From assembly GCA_945875915.1 (NCBI GenBank), contig CAMCMT010000027.1:1-35201 (forward strand): 35,201 bases of DNA, written 5' to 3'. The notes under the pieces were generated by a model. It did no database searches and had not been told where the DNA came from. It saw only the letters and a list, made by a program, of their open reading frames with translations. Position numbers and translations under genes: made by a program. The DNA comes from Synechococcus sp. UW140. Its GTDB lineage: Bacteria > Cyanobacteriota > Cyanobacteriia > PCC-6307 > Cyanobiaceae. Shown piece after piece: positions 1 through 10,515 of this stretch (the stretch's first letter is position 1; each line of letters opens with the position of its first letter).

Positions 1-147
1 TCTGGTCTCGGGAAGGTGGTAGTGCTCCGACCAGAGTCACAGACCAGCCCACCCATTCCCCCGCAAGGGCTCTGAGCAACGGACCGTCAGCACCGGCTAC
101 GCCGGTGCTGAGCCCAGGGATTTACACCACTTGGCGGGACGCCCCCT
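1..147. mobile_element. Right end of a probable IS256-type insertion sequence (partial)
   Basis: Bases about 119-147 read as an outward-facing terminal repeat: a GGATTTACACCACTT core followed by GGCGGGACG and a C-run. This is the type of end I associate with IS256-family (mutator-type) elements; the family is named from memory. A perfect 10-bp stem with a 3-nt loop lies just inside it at 88-110. No convincing transposase end is readable in the first 100 bases, so only the element's non-coding edge is visible and the rest would lie upstream of the window. An open frame of a DUF4114 protein begins immediately after the repeat without a start codon, which fits an insertion into that gene. The exact junction could be a few bases either side of 147. 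Confidence 0.5.
88..110. repeat. Perfect hairpin inside the IS end
   Basis: CAGCACCGGC (88-97) pairs with GCCGGTGCTG (101-110) around the loop TAC. There is no T-run after it, so it is not a canonical intrinsic terminator. Hairpins just inside insertion-sequence ends are common and may shield the transposase from outside transcription; that role is inference here. Confidence 0.7.
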
Positions 148-1320
148 GACGTTGTTAATAAGCGATTTAAAGATACAATCCAACAGGTTGATCTTTACTA
201 CGGCGATTCAACCGCAGCCTGGAACGCCCTGTTCAAGCCCGATGGCAACGGCGGCTACTACTTCTTTGGCTACAACCCCACAACTGGACTCGGCGGCATC
301 CTCCTCGATCGCGATAACAACGGCAGCATTGATGGTGCTCGCCTCTTCCTCAAAGACAATGCATTAGGTGATCTCAATCCAGATGACTATGTGATTGATG
401 ACCCCGTAGGCATGGCAGCCCTCGCCCAGGCACCAACCCTGCGCTTGAGTGATGACAACCTGGGCCTTGTCGTGGATGGCGTTGCAGGCACAGGCCTCTG
501 GTTGAACATCGCTGCCCTATCAGCAGCAGCGTCTTGGCAAAATGGCCTGGAGCTTCGTACTACTGCTGGCGAGCTCTTGGGGGCCGTGGGTGCCACAGCC
601 AATTCCGGCAACCTGGGCAGCAAGCAGATCTACCTGGAGGCCGGCAAAGAGCTTCGCTTTGCCCAAAATAGCGGCAATCATGGCCCCAATAGCAACCCCC
701 TGTTGATGCTGAGCGCCGATGCTGGTGGCTTCCGGCTTCGGCTAGACGATGCTGGCGGCCCCGATCGTGATTACAACGATTTGGAACTACGCATTACCAG
801 CTCCCTTGTCGCCACAAAGATCGATGAGATTGCGATGGCGAGGCGGCAAATGAGCAGCGCCGATGCCATCATTGATTGCACCACCATCCCAACAGTTGGT
901 GCCAAGCTAACACTCTCAATCCTCACCGATTGTGGTTACATCAATCGCTTGGGCCTGGTCAAGGTGGCGGACACCATCACCGGCTACCAGGTTGCTGGCG
1001 TCGCAGCCGCAAACACGGATGCGTTCCGCCAGGCCGTTCGCGACAACCTCATCAATCCAGGCGGAAGTGCCATCTCCGCCGGAGGCCAAAGTAGCCGCAC
1101 AATCACCTGGGACATGACGACGGCTGATGCAGGACTCTATGCCGCCGTGCTGATCAATCCCAATGGCCAGGTCTTCACCTTTGGCAGCAGCACCGGCTCC
1201 GATGGCCGCCAACATGTGAAAGTGCTAGGAGACAACACCTTTGGCTTTGAAGATCTGCTGGCCTCCCAAGGCTCCGATTGGGATTTCAACGATCTCAAGG
1301 TTAAGGTCTCCTTCGTTTAA
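148..1320 (+). CDS. DUF4114-domain protein, 5'-truncated
   Basis: The frame is open from base 112 through the stop at 1320, but the first ATG is at 391. The translation before it (for example GGYYFFGYNPTTGLGG and a DRDNNGSIDG calcium-loop-like stretch) is clearly protein-like, so the gene very probably began further upstream. It contains two DUF4114-like modules. The first, roughly 620-810, ends in DRDYNDLEL; the second, roughly 1120-1320, ends in FEDLLASQGSDWDFNDLKV. These Asp-rich modules occur at the C-terminus of large secreted or surface calcium-binding cyanobacterial proteins. No signal peptide is visible because the N-terminus is missing. The probable IS end directly upstream explains the truncation. 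A shorter product from the ATG at 391 (309 residues) is possible but would lack part of the conserved region, so I treat this as a gene remnant. Confidence 0.75.
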   Translation, partial: DVVNKRFKDTIQQVDLYYGDSTAAWNALFKPDGNGGYYFFGYNPTTGLGGILLDRDNNGSIDGARLFLKDNALGDLNPDDYVIDDPVGMAALAQAPTLRLSDDNLGLVVDGVAGTGLWLNIAALSAAASWQNGLELRTTAGELLGAVGATANSGNLGSKQIYLEAGKELRFAQNSGNHGPNSNPLLMLSADAGGFRLRLDDAGGPDRDYNDLELRITSSLVATKIDEIAMARRQMSSADAIIDCTTIPTVGAKLTLSILTDCGYINRLGLVKVADTITGYQVAGVAAANTDAFRQAVRDNLINPGGSAISAGGQSSRTITWDMTTADAGLYAAVLINPNGQVFTFGSSTGSDGRQHVKVLGDNTFGFEDLLASQGSDWDFNDLKVKVSFV

Positions 1321-1344
1321 CTAGGAATGGCATATAGGGAACTG

Positions 1345-1361
1345 GGGCGATCTAGTCGCCC
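1345..1361 (+). terminator. Possible terminator hairpin after the DUF4114 gene
   Basis: GGGCGA (1345-1350) and TCGCCC (1356-1361) pair around TCTAG, 25 bases after the stop codon. No T-tract follows, so the assignment rests on position and symmetry only. Confidence 0.35.
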
Positions 1362-1514
1362 TCAGCAACCCCTAGCTCTGGCAATCCTCCAGCTAGCACA
1401 ATAGCCAAACAGGCAAAGAATTAGCAGAACTTTTATTGATACTTCAATGGCACCATGCCCAGGGTGAGCGTGAGTGCTTAAAGGCCACAGCTATCCGCCA
1501 TAGACCAGCCCTAA

Positions 1515-1532
1515 AGCCGAACGACATCGGCT
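1515..1532 (-). terminator. Possible terminator hairpin after the DUF4143 ATPase gene
   Basis: AGCCGA (1515-1520) pairs with TCGGCT (1527-1532). It lies about 50 bases beyond the 3' end of the minus-strand ATPase gene. No T-run is present. The rest of the 264-base gap between 1320 and 1585 shows nothing else I can name. Confidence 0.25.
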
Positions 1533-1584
1533 CCTCGGGGTTCGCGGCCTTGGCCCTGCATGCTGCTGAACACCTTGTCCTGGC

Positions 1585-2736
1585 TTAAGCCTCCAACCGG
1601 GCTAACCAATCCGCCGCTGGTACGACCGCAATCGGTCCCCGCACCTCCTCCTGCCGGGCATCACGCACGATCTGGGTGGCCACTGCCTCAGGGAATTGCG
1701 CCGCAAAGCGTAAAAGGGCCCGGTGGGGTGAGGAGTCCACCAGCTTGCACTCCACCAGCTGGGTCAGGGCACCATCGACGCTCAGGCAGAAGTCCACCTC
1801 AACGCCATCCTTGGTGCGGATGTAGTGCAGGCCAGCCTCACGGCCGCGGGTGTCCCTGATGAAATGGGCCTGCTTGGCCAACATCACCGCAACGGCGTTC
1901 TCGAATCGCACGCCATCGTCGCCCTTCACCAGGCCGTTATCCGTGAAGTACACCTTCGGGGCATGCAGCAGGGCCCGGGCGATATTGCGATGCCAGGGTT
2001 GCACCACGATCACCACGTAGAGCGCTTGAAGAATGTCGAGATAGCGCCGCAGGGTGGTAGGCGACACCGCCAGATCCCGGGCCAGCGAGGCCAGGGAGAG
2101 GGGTGACCCCACCCGTTCGCGCAACAGCTCAAAAAACACGCGCATCGTGTTGATCTCCTGCAGCCTTGAGAACTCGAGCACGTCTTCGCGGATCAGGTCG
2201 GTGGCGTACTGCCGGCGCCAGCGCTGGGCGTCGTCTGCGAGTTCAGCCAGGCACGGTTCCGGAAAGCCGCCGCGCTCAATCAGGTGGAGGAGCGCCTCTT
2301 GGGGTGAGGCATCCGTGTGGTCACACCACTCACGCACGGAGATCGGGGCGAGATGCAGGTGGCGATAGCGCCCCGCCAGCGACTCCCCCGCTTGGCGGAA
2401 GGTGTCCATGCGGGCACTGCCGGTGACGAGCAAGGCCTGGGCCGGGGCCTTGGCGTCGATCACGCCCTTGAGCCAGGATTTCCACTTGGGCATCTTGTGG
2501 ATCTCATCGAGCACCAGCAAGGTCGCCCCCGGATTCCACGACTGGCGCAGCAACACGGCCCGGTCCGCCGGCACATCCCAGTTGAGGTACTGGGCCCGCC
2601 CAAACCGCTCCATCAGCTGCCGGGCCAGGGTCGTTTTGCCAACTTGGCGGGCGCCAGTCAGCACCACGGTCTTACGGGCCAGATCGCGCAGCAGCTGGGG
2701 CTCCAGGTAACGGCCGATCCGACCAAACAGGGTCAT
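1585..2736 (-). CDS. AAA-family ATPase with DUF4143 domain
   Basis: A 383-residue protein. The N-terminus has an AAA_14-type P-loop domain: Walker A GARQVGKTT near residue 30, a LLVLDEIHK Walker B near residue 75, and VTGSARMDTFRQAGESLAGR as the sensor/arginine region. A winged-helix-like segment follows around residues 215-240, then a DUF4143 C-terminal domain with a PD-(D/E)xK-like core (VEVDFCL...LVECKLVDS). This is the full family architecture and length. The family is widespread and mobile in bacteria, with no settled physiological role; links to toxin-antitoxin or defence-like functions have been proposed but nothing here proves one. It is a single gene with no partner. The ATG at 2736 is preceded within 25 bases by a perfect 16-bp palindrome that probably controls it. 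Confidence 0.9.
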   Translation of the reverse strand: MTLFGRIGRYLEPQLLRDLARKTVVLTGARQVGKTTLARQLMERFGRAQYLNWDVPADRAVLLRQSWNPGATLLVLDEIHKMPKWKSWLKGVIDAKAPAQALLVTGSARMDTFRQAGESLAGRYRHLHLAPISVREWCDHTDASPQEALLHLIERGGFPEPCLAELADDAQRWRRQYATDLIREDVLEFSRLQEINTMRVFFELLRERVGSPLSLASLARDLAVSPTTLRRYLDILQALYVVIVVQPWHRNIARALLHAPKVYFTDNGLVKGDDGVRFENAVAVMLAKQAHFIRDTRGREAGLHYIRTKDGVEVDFCLSVDGALTQLVECKLVDSSPHRALLRFAAQFPEAVATQIVRDARQEEVRGPIAVVPAADWLARLEA

Positions 2737-2743
2737 ATTGGCA

Positions 2744-2793
2744 AAAAGTCGCGACTTTTCATCATAGGGCTAACAGAAAGTCGCCAAGTTTTC
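2744..2793 (-). promoter_or_regulatory. Palindromic operator-like sites upstream of the DUF4143 ATPase
   Basis: AAAAGTCGCGACTTTT (2744-2759) is a perfect 16-bp palindrome starting 8 bases upstream of the ATPase start codon. A degenerate second copy, GAAAGTCGCCAAGTTTTC (2776-2793), lies next to it. The shared AAAGTCGC cores begin at 2745 and 2777, that is 32 bases apart or about three helical turns, so two dimers could sit on the same face of the DNA. The arrangement suggests a repressor or autoregulatory binding region; the binding protein is unknown. Confidence 0.5.
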
Positions 2794-2947
2794 GGCTACT
2801 GGGAGGAGGGGCCCCTTTGGGGTGACCCCTGTGATGGCATCGGAGGGGCCATCCATGGAGCCCTGAACAGGGTTCCCTCCAAACGCGGCTACCGAGGCCT
2901 AGCTGGGCCTTGTGCTCCAGCCCAGCCCTAACCCCCGGCCCTAACCC

Positions 2948-5641
2948 CTACCCCAAACACTGCCCCACCACTTCGCGGGTATTGGGGGACAGCTCGCTAG
3001 CGGCCAGCTGCTCTAGGGCTTCGGCCATGCGGGCGCTGCGCTGGCTGCCGTAGCTCTGCCAGCGGCTGAACACCTTGGCCAGGCGCGAGGCGGTGATCGG
3101 GTTGCGGCGATCGAGCTCGGCAATTTGACCGGCCAAGAAGCGGTAGCCAGACCCATCGATGGCATGGAACACCGGCGTATTGCCGGCCAGGCCGCCCAGC
3201 ACTGCCCGCAGGGAATTGGGGGCGGCCGGATCAAAGCGGGCATGGGTCAGCAGGCGCCCGACCCGCTCCAGCCCGTCGGCGAAGGGAGCGGAGGCTTCGA
3301 GAGCAAACCAGGCATCGAGGATCACCGGGCGCTCCTGCCAGCGCTGATAGAAGGCGTCGATGGCTTGCTGACGCTCAGGAGTGGGCCGGTTCTGCAGGGC
3401 CCGCAGACCAGCGCGGGCCAGGGTCATCGATGGCCCTGCCACGGCCGCTGCCGCCTGCTGGCGGATGGCGCCATCGCCGGCGGCCGCCCGCCAGCTCCAG
3501 GCGGTGGCCGTGAGCTGGCGATCGCCATTACCGGCTGGCCAGGCCAGCTCCCATTGGGGGCGGCAGCGCTCGAGGCTGTGCTGCAGGGGCTCGGCCAGGG
3601 CGGCGCCGAAGCGGGCCTGCAATGCCAGCAGGGCGCCATGGAGGGCCGGCGGATCCGGTTCCGCAACGGCATCCTCGAGTTCGGCCAGGCCGGGCAGGGC
3701 CAGGAGCATGGCCCGGTTGGCATCGCACAGGGTGCCATCGGCCAGGATCTGCTCGAAGGCGGCCACCAGACCCTCCTCCAGCTCCTCGTTCACAGCTCCC
3801 GCCGCCCGCTCCAGCACCGCCTGGCGCAGCAGGCTCTGGCCGGCATCCCAGCGGGCAAAGGGATCGCTATCGCAGGCGAGCAGGTGCAGCAGTTCGGCCA
3901 GGGGGCGCTCGAGGCTGAGCCGCACCGGCGCCGAAAAGCCCCGCAACACCGACAGGGCCGGCGGGTGGCTGTGGGGCTCCAGCCCCTCCAGCTGGAACGT
4001 CTGTTCGGCCTGGTCAATCACCAGCAGGCGCGAGGCCTGGCCCCAGGCCGGATCCAGCTGGCTAGCGGCGGCCTGGGGGGCGGTTTCGCCGGCGAAGTGG
4101 ACCGGCAGGGGCTGGCCCGCCTGGCCCACCAGGCCCAGCACCAAGGGGATTACTAGCGGTTGCTTATCGGCCTGGCCCGGGGTGGGGGAGTTGTGCTGGC
4201 GCACGATTAGCCGCAGGCTGCCGGCCTCCCCATCCCAATGGCGTTCAATCTCAAGGTGCGGCGTACCGGCCTGGTGATACCAGCGGCGGAACTGGGCGAA
4301 TGCGAAGGGGGCCTGCTGACCTGGCCCCGCCTCGTCTGCGCTGGCGGCATCCTCCATGGCCTGGAGGAAGTCATCGCAGGTGGCCGCCGTGCCGTCATGG
4401 CGCTGCACATAGAGGGTCATGCCGGCCATGAATCGATCGGGCCCGAGCAGGGTTTGCAGGGCCCGGATTACTTCCGCCCCCTTTTCATAGATGGTGGTGG
4501 TATAAAAGTTATCGATTGCCTCATACTGATTCGGCTGGATCGGGTGGGCCGTTGGGCCCGCATCTTCGCGGAACTGACTATTGCGCAAAAAAGACACATC
4601 CTCAATACGCTTGACGGCCGCCGAATGCAGATCGGCGGTGAAACAGGCGTCGCGAAATACCGTTAGTCCTTCTTTCAGCGAGAGCTGGAACCAGTCGCGG
4701 CAGGTGATGCGATTGCCGGTCCAGTTATGGAAATACTCGTGGGCGATCACACTTTCGATCCGCTCTAGTTCGCCATCGGTGGCGGTGGCGGCATCGGCGA
4801 GCACCAACTTTGAATTAAAAATATTGAGACTCTTGTTTTCCATGGCGCCCATGTTGAAGTGGCGCACGGCAACGATGTTGAATTCATCGAGGTCATATTC
4901 CAGCCCATACACCTGCTCATCCCAGGCCATCGAGCGTTTCAACGACGCCATCGCATGGGCGGTGTAGGCGCCATCGCCAGGCTCCACGTGGATGCGCAGG
5001 GCCACCTCGCGGCCACTGGCGGTGGTGAAGGAATCGCACACCTCCTCGAGCTGCCCCGCCACCAGGGCGAAGAGATAGGAGGGCTTGGGGAAGGGGTCGT
5101 CCCAGATGACGTAGTGGCGGCTCGGATCCTCCAGGGGGCCGGCGCCGATGCCATTGCCATTCGAGAGCAGCACGGGACAGCGCTCCCGGTCGGCCTCGAT
5201 CCGCACCCGAAAGCGACTGAGCAGGTCGGGGCGATCGGGGTGGTAGGTGATGCGGCGGAAACCTTCGGCCTCACACTGGCTGGTCACCATGCCGTCGCTC
5301 ACATAGAGACCTTCGAGGCTGCTGTTGGTCTCCGGCTGGATCCGTACCAGCGAATCGAGCTGGAAGGGTCGGAGCGGCGGCTCCAACAACACCAATCCGC
5401 CGGGCTCCAGCCGGTAGGCGCTAGGGGGAAGGGCGAGGCCATCGAGCCGCAGCTCCAGCAGTTCCAGCCCTTCTCCGCAGAGGCGCAGGGGCCCGGGGGG
5501 ATCCAGCTCGGACGCCGGGTTGGGCTTGCACTGGAGGCTGGCCGCCACCAGGGAGTAGCCGTCAAAGATCTGCAGCGTCAGATCGGTGCGATCGAGCAGA
5601 TAGGGAGCCGGGCTGTAATCGGCTAAACGAACCAGGGTCAC
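2948..5641 (-). CDS. pepN: Aminopeptidase N (M1 family zinc metallopeptidase)
   Basis: An 897-residue cytosolic M1 aminopeptidase that removes N-terminal residues from peptides during protein turnover. The exopeptidase motif GAMEN is at residues 265-269. The zinc motif HEYFH is at 301-305 and the third ligand, Glu in LKEGLTVFRD, is at 324, giving the expected HExxH-18-E spacing. The N-terminal beta domain begins at YSPAPYLLDRTDL and the C-terminal half is the helical PepN domain. The length matches the roughly 870-residue E. coli-type PepN. The ATG at 5641 starts a conserved PepN N-terminus. It is a stand-alone minus-strand gene, with 134 bases to the next gene upstream. No catalytic residue appears to be missing. 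Confidence 0.96.
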   Translation of the reverse strand: MTLVRLADYSPAPYLLDRTDLTLQIFDGYSLVAASLQCKPNPASELDPPGPLRLCGEGLELLELRLDGLALPPSAYRLEPGGLVLLEPPLRPFQLDSLVRIQPETNSSLEGLYVSDGMVTSQCEAEGFRRITYHPDRPDLLSRFRVRIEADRERCPVLLSNGNGIGAGPLEDPSRHYVIWDDPFPKPSYLFALVAGQLEEVCDSFTTASGREVALRIHVEPGDGAYTAHAMASLKRSMAWDEQVYGLEYDLDEFNIVAVRHFNMGAMENKSLNIFNSKLVLADAATATDGELERIESVIAHEYFHNWTGNRITCRDWFQLSLKEGLTVFRDACFTADLHSAAVKRIEDVSFLRNSQFREDAGPTAHPIQPNQYEAIDNFYTTTIYEKGAEVIRALQTLLGPDRFMAGMTLYVQRHDGTAATCDDFLQAMEDAASADEAGPGQQAPFAFAQFRRWYHQAGTPHLEIERHWDGEAGSLRLIVRQHNSPTPGQADKQPLVIPLVLGLVGQAGQPLPVHFAGETAPQAAASQLDPAWGQASRLLVIDQAEQTFQLEGLEPHSHPPALSVLRGFSAPVRLSLERPLAELLHLLACDSDPFARWDAGQSLLRQAVLERAAGAVNEELEEGLVAAFEQILADGTLCDANRAMLLALPGLAELEDAVAEPDPPALHGALLALQARFGAALAEPLQHSLERCRPQWELAWPAGNGDRQLTATAWSWRAAAGDGAIRQQAAAAVAGPSMTLARAGLRALQNRPTPERQQAIDAFYQRWQERPVILDAWFALEASAPFADGLERVGRLLTHARFDPAAPNSLRAVLGGLAGNTPVFHAIDGSGYRFLAGQIAELDRRNPITASRLAKVFSRWQSYGSQRSARMAEALEQLAASELSPNTREVVGQCLG

Positions 5642-5753
5642 GGCGCCAAAAAGTGATCACCCCAGTGTGTCGCGCCACCACCGCCCTCGAGGCAGGTTGC
5701 CCTGGAAACAAGTCCCAGGGCCCAAGGCCCTCCCAGCCGCCCAGCCCCCGTTA

Positions 5754-5769
5754 GGCCCCCAAGGGGGCC
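5754..5769 (-). terminator. Possible terminator hairpin after the 5776-6216 gene
   Basis: GGCCCCC (5754-5760) pairs with GGGGGCC (5763-5769) around AA, a few bases beyond the stop codon of the minus-strand gene that ends at 5776. It is GC-rich but not followed by a T-run in either direction. Confidence 0.35.
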
Positions 5770-5775
5770 CGGCGC

Positions 5776-6216
5776 TCAGGGCTCCTTGGTGGCGGCGGGC
5801 TTGGTCCCAGCAGCGCCAGCGGCACCCTTGACCTTCATCAGATCGTTGACCTTCTTGGTGACCTCAGCAGGCACCTCTTTGGGGCAAATCTGAACCGCAC
5901 CGAGCACGGCCGAATTAATCGAGCCCTTGCGCAGTTCTTCAATCGTGAGAGCCTTGGTGCCCACCTGCTGGATCACGCCACCATGCTGGCCCTGGATCAC
6001 CTGGGCGATGGTTTCGCCGGCAATGGCCACGGCCTTGTCGAACTCAATCCCGGCACTGCGGGCAATGCAGACGTTGATGGCACCAATACGGGTGTAGAGG
6101 CCCATATCAGCCTCGGTGGCGGGAGCGGCCTGGGCCACGGCGGGCTGAACCAGAAGGGGCAGCAGCACCAGGGGGGCCACCAACAGGGCCCGAAGTCGGC
6201 CGTTGAAGAAGGGCAC
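5776..6216 (-). CDS. Small exported cyanobacterial protein of unknown function
   Basis: I do not recognise a named family. With the GTG at 6216 as start the product is 146 residues and begins with a textbook signal peptide: a basic start (PFFNGRLR), a long hydrophobic run (ALLVAPLVLLPLLV) and an AQA-type cleavage site near residue 28. The mature part has two cysteines (INVCIAR and VQICPKE) that could form a disulfide. It ends in an Ala/Lys/Thr-rich low-complexity tail. The frame stays open to an ATG at 6315, but that would run over the end of the next gene and bury the signal peptide about 33 residues in, so I prefer 6216. No strong ribosome binding site is visible. Probable location: periplasm or thylakoid lumen. 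Confidence 0.75.
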   Translation of the reverse strand: MPFFNGRLRALLVAPLVLLPLLVQPAVAQAAPATEADMGLYTRIGAINVCIARSAGIEFDKAVAIAGETIAQVIQGQHGGVIQQVGTKALTIEELRKGSINSAVLGAVQICPKEVPAEVTKKVNDLMKVKGAAGAAGTKPAATKEP

Positions 6217-6265
6217 GCAAAAGGGAAAAAGCAGCCCTAATCCTGATGCACGGAGGCGAGTCCTG

Positions 6266-6847
6266 TCAGTCGGGGGAGGGCAGAAGGGAACCCGCACCCT
6301 CCAGGCGAATTTCATGGTGGTTTTCCACCAGATCCAATCGCCCGTCGTGCCAGGAGTAGATGGAGCGGCTCCGATGCCGGTCCTGGTCGATCAAACGCAT
6401 GTGCTCAAGCACATCCCACTGCTTGTATCGGGATTCGAACACCAGCTCGTGCTCGTCCACCTGGCGAATCTGGGAGCGATGGGGCTCGCTGTCATGGAAG
6501 CCAGCGCTGCGCAGCAGCTGGTGGCCAGTTAGGACGCAATCCATGCTGCCCTCGCGGGTGTACTCGGGCTTGCTCTCATAGAAGCCATGGTCGGCCTCGG
6601 TCCACCAGCTGAAGTGATAGCGGGCGTCCTGGCCCGGCACTGGCCCATAGGCCTCCACCCGCAGCAACATGTCGAGCCGCAGCACCTCGTCATCGGGGAA
6701 GTAGTACTGCCGGCGCGAACGCCATAGGCCGAGATTGCGGTTGAACCAGCGTCGATGGGTGTTGTCCAGTTGGATGCGGCTGTCCGCTGGGCCATGGCGG
6801 GCATTAGACGGAGGGACCCGGCTGGCAGGGTCGCGGGTCTGGGTCAA
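6266..6847 (-). CDS. CpeS/CpeT-like calycin-fold protein (possible phycobiliprotein lyase relative)
   Basis: A 193-residue protein. After a polar N-terminal stretch of about 30 residues comes FNRNLGLWRSRRQYYF, resembling the GxWxSxRxY start of the CpeS/CpcS and CpeT lipocalin-like lyases. Alternating strands follow, and the last third (DEHELVFESRYKQWDVLEHMRLIDQDRHRSRSI) is rich in Arg, Glu and Trp as in that fold. Family members attach or carry bilins on phycobiliproteins, and an organism with a CpcD-tailed FNR has phycobilisomes. The match is by pattern only and I cannot assign a specific lyase, so a general ligand-binding calycin role is an alternative. The gene lies 49 bases upstream of the exported-protein gene on the same strand and is divergent from sasA. 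Confidence 0.65.
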   Translation of the reverse strand: MTQTRDPASRVPPSNARHGPADSRIQLDNTHRRWFNRNLGLWRSRRQYYFPDDEVLRLDMLLRVEAYGPVPGQDARYHFSWWTEADHGFYESKPEYTREGSMDCVLTGHQLLRSAGFHDSEPHRSQIRQVDEHELVFESRYKQWDVLEHMRLIDQDRHRSRSIYSWHDGRLDLVENHHEIRLEGAGSLLPSPD

Positions 6848-6949
6848 AACGGTGGTTCCGGGCTACGGCTGATCACAGTCGTCATAGCCACTTCAGCGAA
6901 AGCTGCCCCAAAGCCATAGGGTGGCTACAGACTTGCCCCCTGCGCTCCG

Positions 6950-8197
6950 GTGCCAGCTGCAGGGGAACCGCACCCCCAATCCTTTCTCAGATCGAGTAAG
7001 CCCGACCGCAGGTCCGGTATCGATAGGCGGGCCTCCCTGGGGCCTGAGGAGACTCCGCGCGCCCTCGGCTTAAGGGACCAGGTCCAACGGGATGCCCCCC
7101 CGAGCCCACGGCGCCAGCTGCAACTGCTGCTGGTGGCAGCCCCCCGCCACCGGGCCACGCCAGACATCCGGGGGCTGGTGGACTTTCTCGAAAGCGAGGA
7201 CTTCGGTTTTGACGTGAGCCTGGAGGTGGCCGATCCAGCCCAGCGGCCAGAACTCCTGGAACTGCATCGCCTCGTGGCCACGCCAGCCCTGGTCAAACTC
7301 TCGCCAGGGCCCAAGCAGGTGTTTGCCGGCAACACGGTGGCCCAGCAGCTGCGCAGCTGGCTGCCCCGTTGGCAGCAGATGGAGGTGGTGAGCGCCCTGG
7401 GCATGAGCCTGCGTCCGCCGGAAAGCGATGGCAGCCGCACCCAGCGGGACTTGCAACTGGAAGACCAGCTGCTGGTGCTGCGCCAGGAGAACGAAACCCT
7501 GATCGAGCGGCTGCAGGTGCAGGAGCGGCTGCTGCGCATGGTGGCCCATGAACTGCGCACGCCCTTAACGGCCGCCAAGCTCGCCCTGCAAAGTTTCAAC
7601 CTCGGCCAGATCGACCAGAGCAAGGCCCGGGACGTACTCGGCCGGCGCCTGGAGGACATCCAGCAGCTCTCCGAGGACCTGCTCGAGGTCGGCACGACCC
7701 GCTGGGAGGCCCTCTTCAACCCCCAGCGCCTCAACCTGGGCGCCGTGGCCGCCGAAGCGATCCTGGAACTGGAAAAACTCTGGATCGGTCGGGGCCTGGA
7801 GTTGGTCACCGACATCCCCACCGACCTGCCCGACGTGTACGCCGACCAACGGCGCATGCGCCAAGTGGTGCTCAACCTGCTGGAGAACGCCCTCAAATTC
7901 ACCCCCGACGGCGGCAGGGTGAATCTGACGATTCTGCATCGCACCAGCCAGTGGCTGCAGGTCAGCGTCTGCGATTCGGGCCCCGGCATCCCCCGGGACG
8001 AGCAAGATAGGATCTTCCAGGAACGGGTGCGCCTGCCCCAGACCTCAAAAACCACCTCGGGCTTCGGGGTGGGCCTGTCGGTCTGCCGCCGCATCTGCGA
8101 TGTCCATGGCGGCCGCATCTGGGTGGTGTCAGAACCGGACGAGGGGGCCTGCTTTCACTTCACCGTCCCAGTCTGGGATGGCCAGAGCGTTTCTTGA
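6950..8197 (+). CDS. sasA: Circadian clock output histidine kinase SasA
   Basis: A 415-residue kinase. Residues about 45-130 form the KaiB-like thioredoxin-type sensor domain ([25 protein letters not shown] through [16 protein letters not shown]), which binds KaiC. A coiled linker leads to the HisKA dimerisation domain with phospho-accepting His200 in [10 protein letters not shown]. The HATPase domain has N box [16 protein letters not shown]1 VCDSGPGIP and G2 GFGVGLSV. In cyanobacteria SasA passes the clock signal to the response regulator RpaA. No rpaA or kai genes are in this window, and none is expected next to it. The only plausible start is GTG at 6950, which leaves about 45 unconserved, basic residues before the sensor domain, so the true N-terminus is uncertain. 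It is followed 78 bases later by a tRNA gene. Confidence 0.92.
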   Translation: MPAAGEPHPQSFLRSSKPDRRSGIDRRASLGPEETPRALGLRDQVQRDAPPSPRRQLQLLLVAAPRHRATPDIRGLVDFLESEDFGFDVSLEVADPAQRPELLELHRLVATPALVKLSPGPKQVFAGNTVAQQLRSWLPRWQQMEVVSALGMSLRPPESDGSRTQRDLQLEDQLLVLRQENETLIERLQVQERLLRMVAHELRTPLTAAKLALQSFNLGQIDQSKARDVLGRRLEDIQQLSEDLLEVGTTRWEALFNPQRLNLGAVAAEAILELEKLWIGRGLELVTDIPTDLPDVYADQRRMRQVVLNLLENALKFTPDGGRVNLTILHRTSQWLQVSVCDSGPGIPRDEQDRIFQERVRLPQTSKTTSGFGVGLSVCRRICDVHGGRIWVVSEPDEGACFHFTVPVWDGQSVS

Positions 8198-8275
8198 CGA
8201 AGGGCGGGTTCGCCCCGTAGTTTCAATAGATCGACCCCCGGGCAAGCCTTTGGCAACCTCCGGAGTTGTGGCCTC

Positions 8276-8348
8276 GCCCCCATCGTCTAGAGGCCTAGGA
8301 CACCTCCCTTTCACGGAGGCGACAGGGGTTCGAATCCCCTTGGGGGTA
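8276..8348 (+). tRNA. tRNA-Glu (UUC)
   Basis: A complete 73-base cloverleaf. The acceptor stem GCCCCCA (8276-8282) pairs with TGGGGGT (8341-8347), followed by discriminator A. The anticodon stem and loop CCTCCCTTTCACGGAGG place TTC as anticodon, and the T-arm is AGGGG-TTCGAAT-CCCCT. CCA is not encoded. In cyanobacteria tRNA-Glu also feeds tetrapyrrole (chlorophyll, bilin) synthesis through glutamyl-tRNA reductase. Confidence 0.97.
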
Positions 8349-8461
8349 TGACAAATCCTTAAGTCTATTGACCAAAGGATTGAGTATTTTAAGCAGGCAT
8401 TTTAACGCCTAATCGGCTATTTCTCAATCAGGGCCCTAGGCAGAAATCTTGGCGGGGTGGC

Positions 8462-10353
<1,892 letters not shown>

Positions 10354-10375
10354 AGTCAGGTTCCCAAGACCCCAG

Positions 10376-10399
10376 GCCCGCCCAACGGCGGGCTTTTTT
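10376..10399 (+). terminator. Rho-independent terminator after petH
   Basis: GCCCGCC (10376-10382) pairs perfectly with GGCGGGC (10387-10393) around the tetraloop CAAC, followed by TTTTTT (10394-10399). It lies 23 bases after the petH stop. This is the clearest intrinsic terminator in the window and separates petH from zwf. Confidence 0.9.
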
Positions 10400-10515
10400 G
10401 TTGGCAGGCGGGTCCATAGGCCGATCCGAGAACCCTCACAGAGGGCCAAGAGCGGGCCCTCGGAGCAGCCAGAGCCCGTTCCAGCCGTTAAACCAGGGAG
10501 GACAGCCACCCTCCC

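Noticed and set aside
88-110. Hairpin as an integron attC or CRISPR repeat
   Set aside because: It is a single copy with no spacer array, cassette or integrase in view; an IS-end hairpin is simpler.
1585-2736. Part of a defence island around the DUF4143 ATPase
   Set aside because: Both neighbours are unrelated (an IS-cut surface-protein gene and pepN), and no nuclease, toxin or methylase partner is present.
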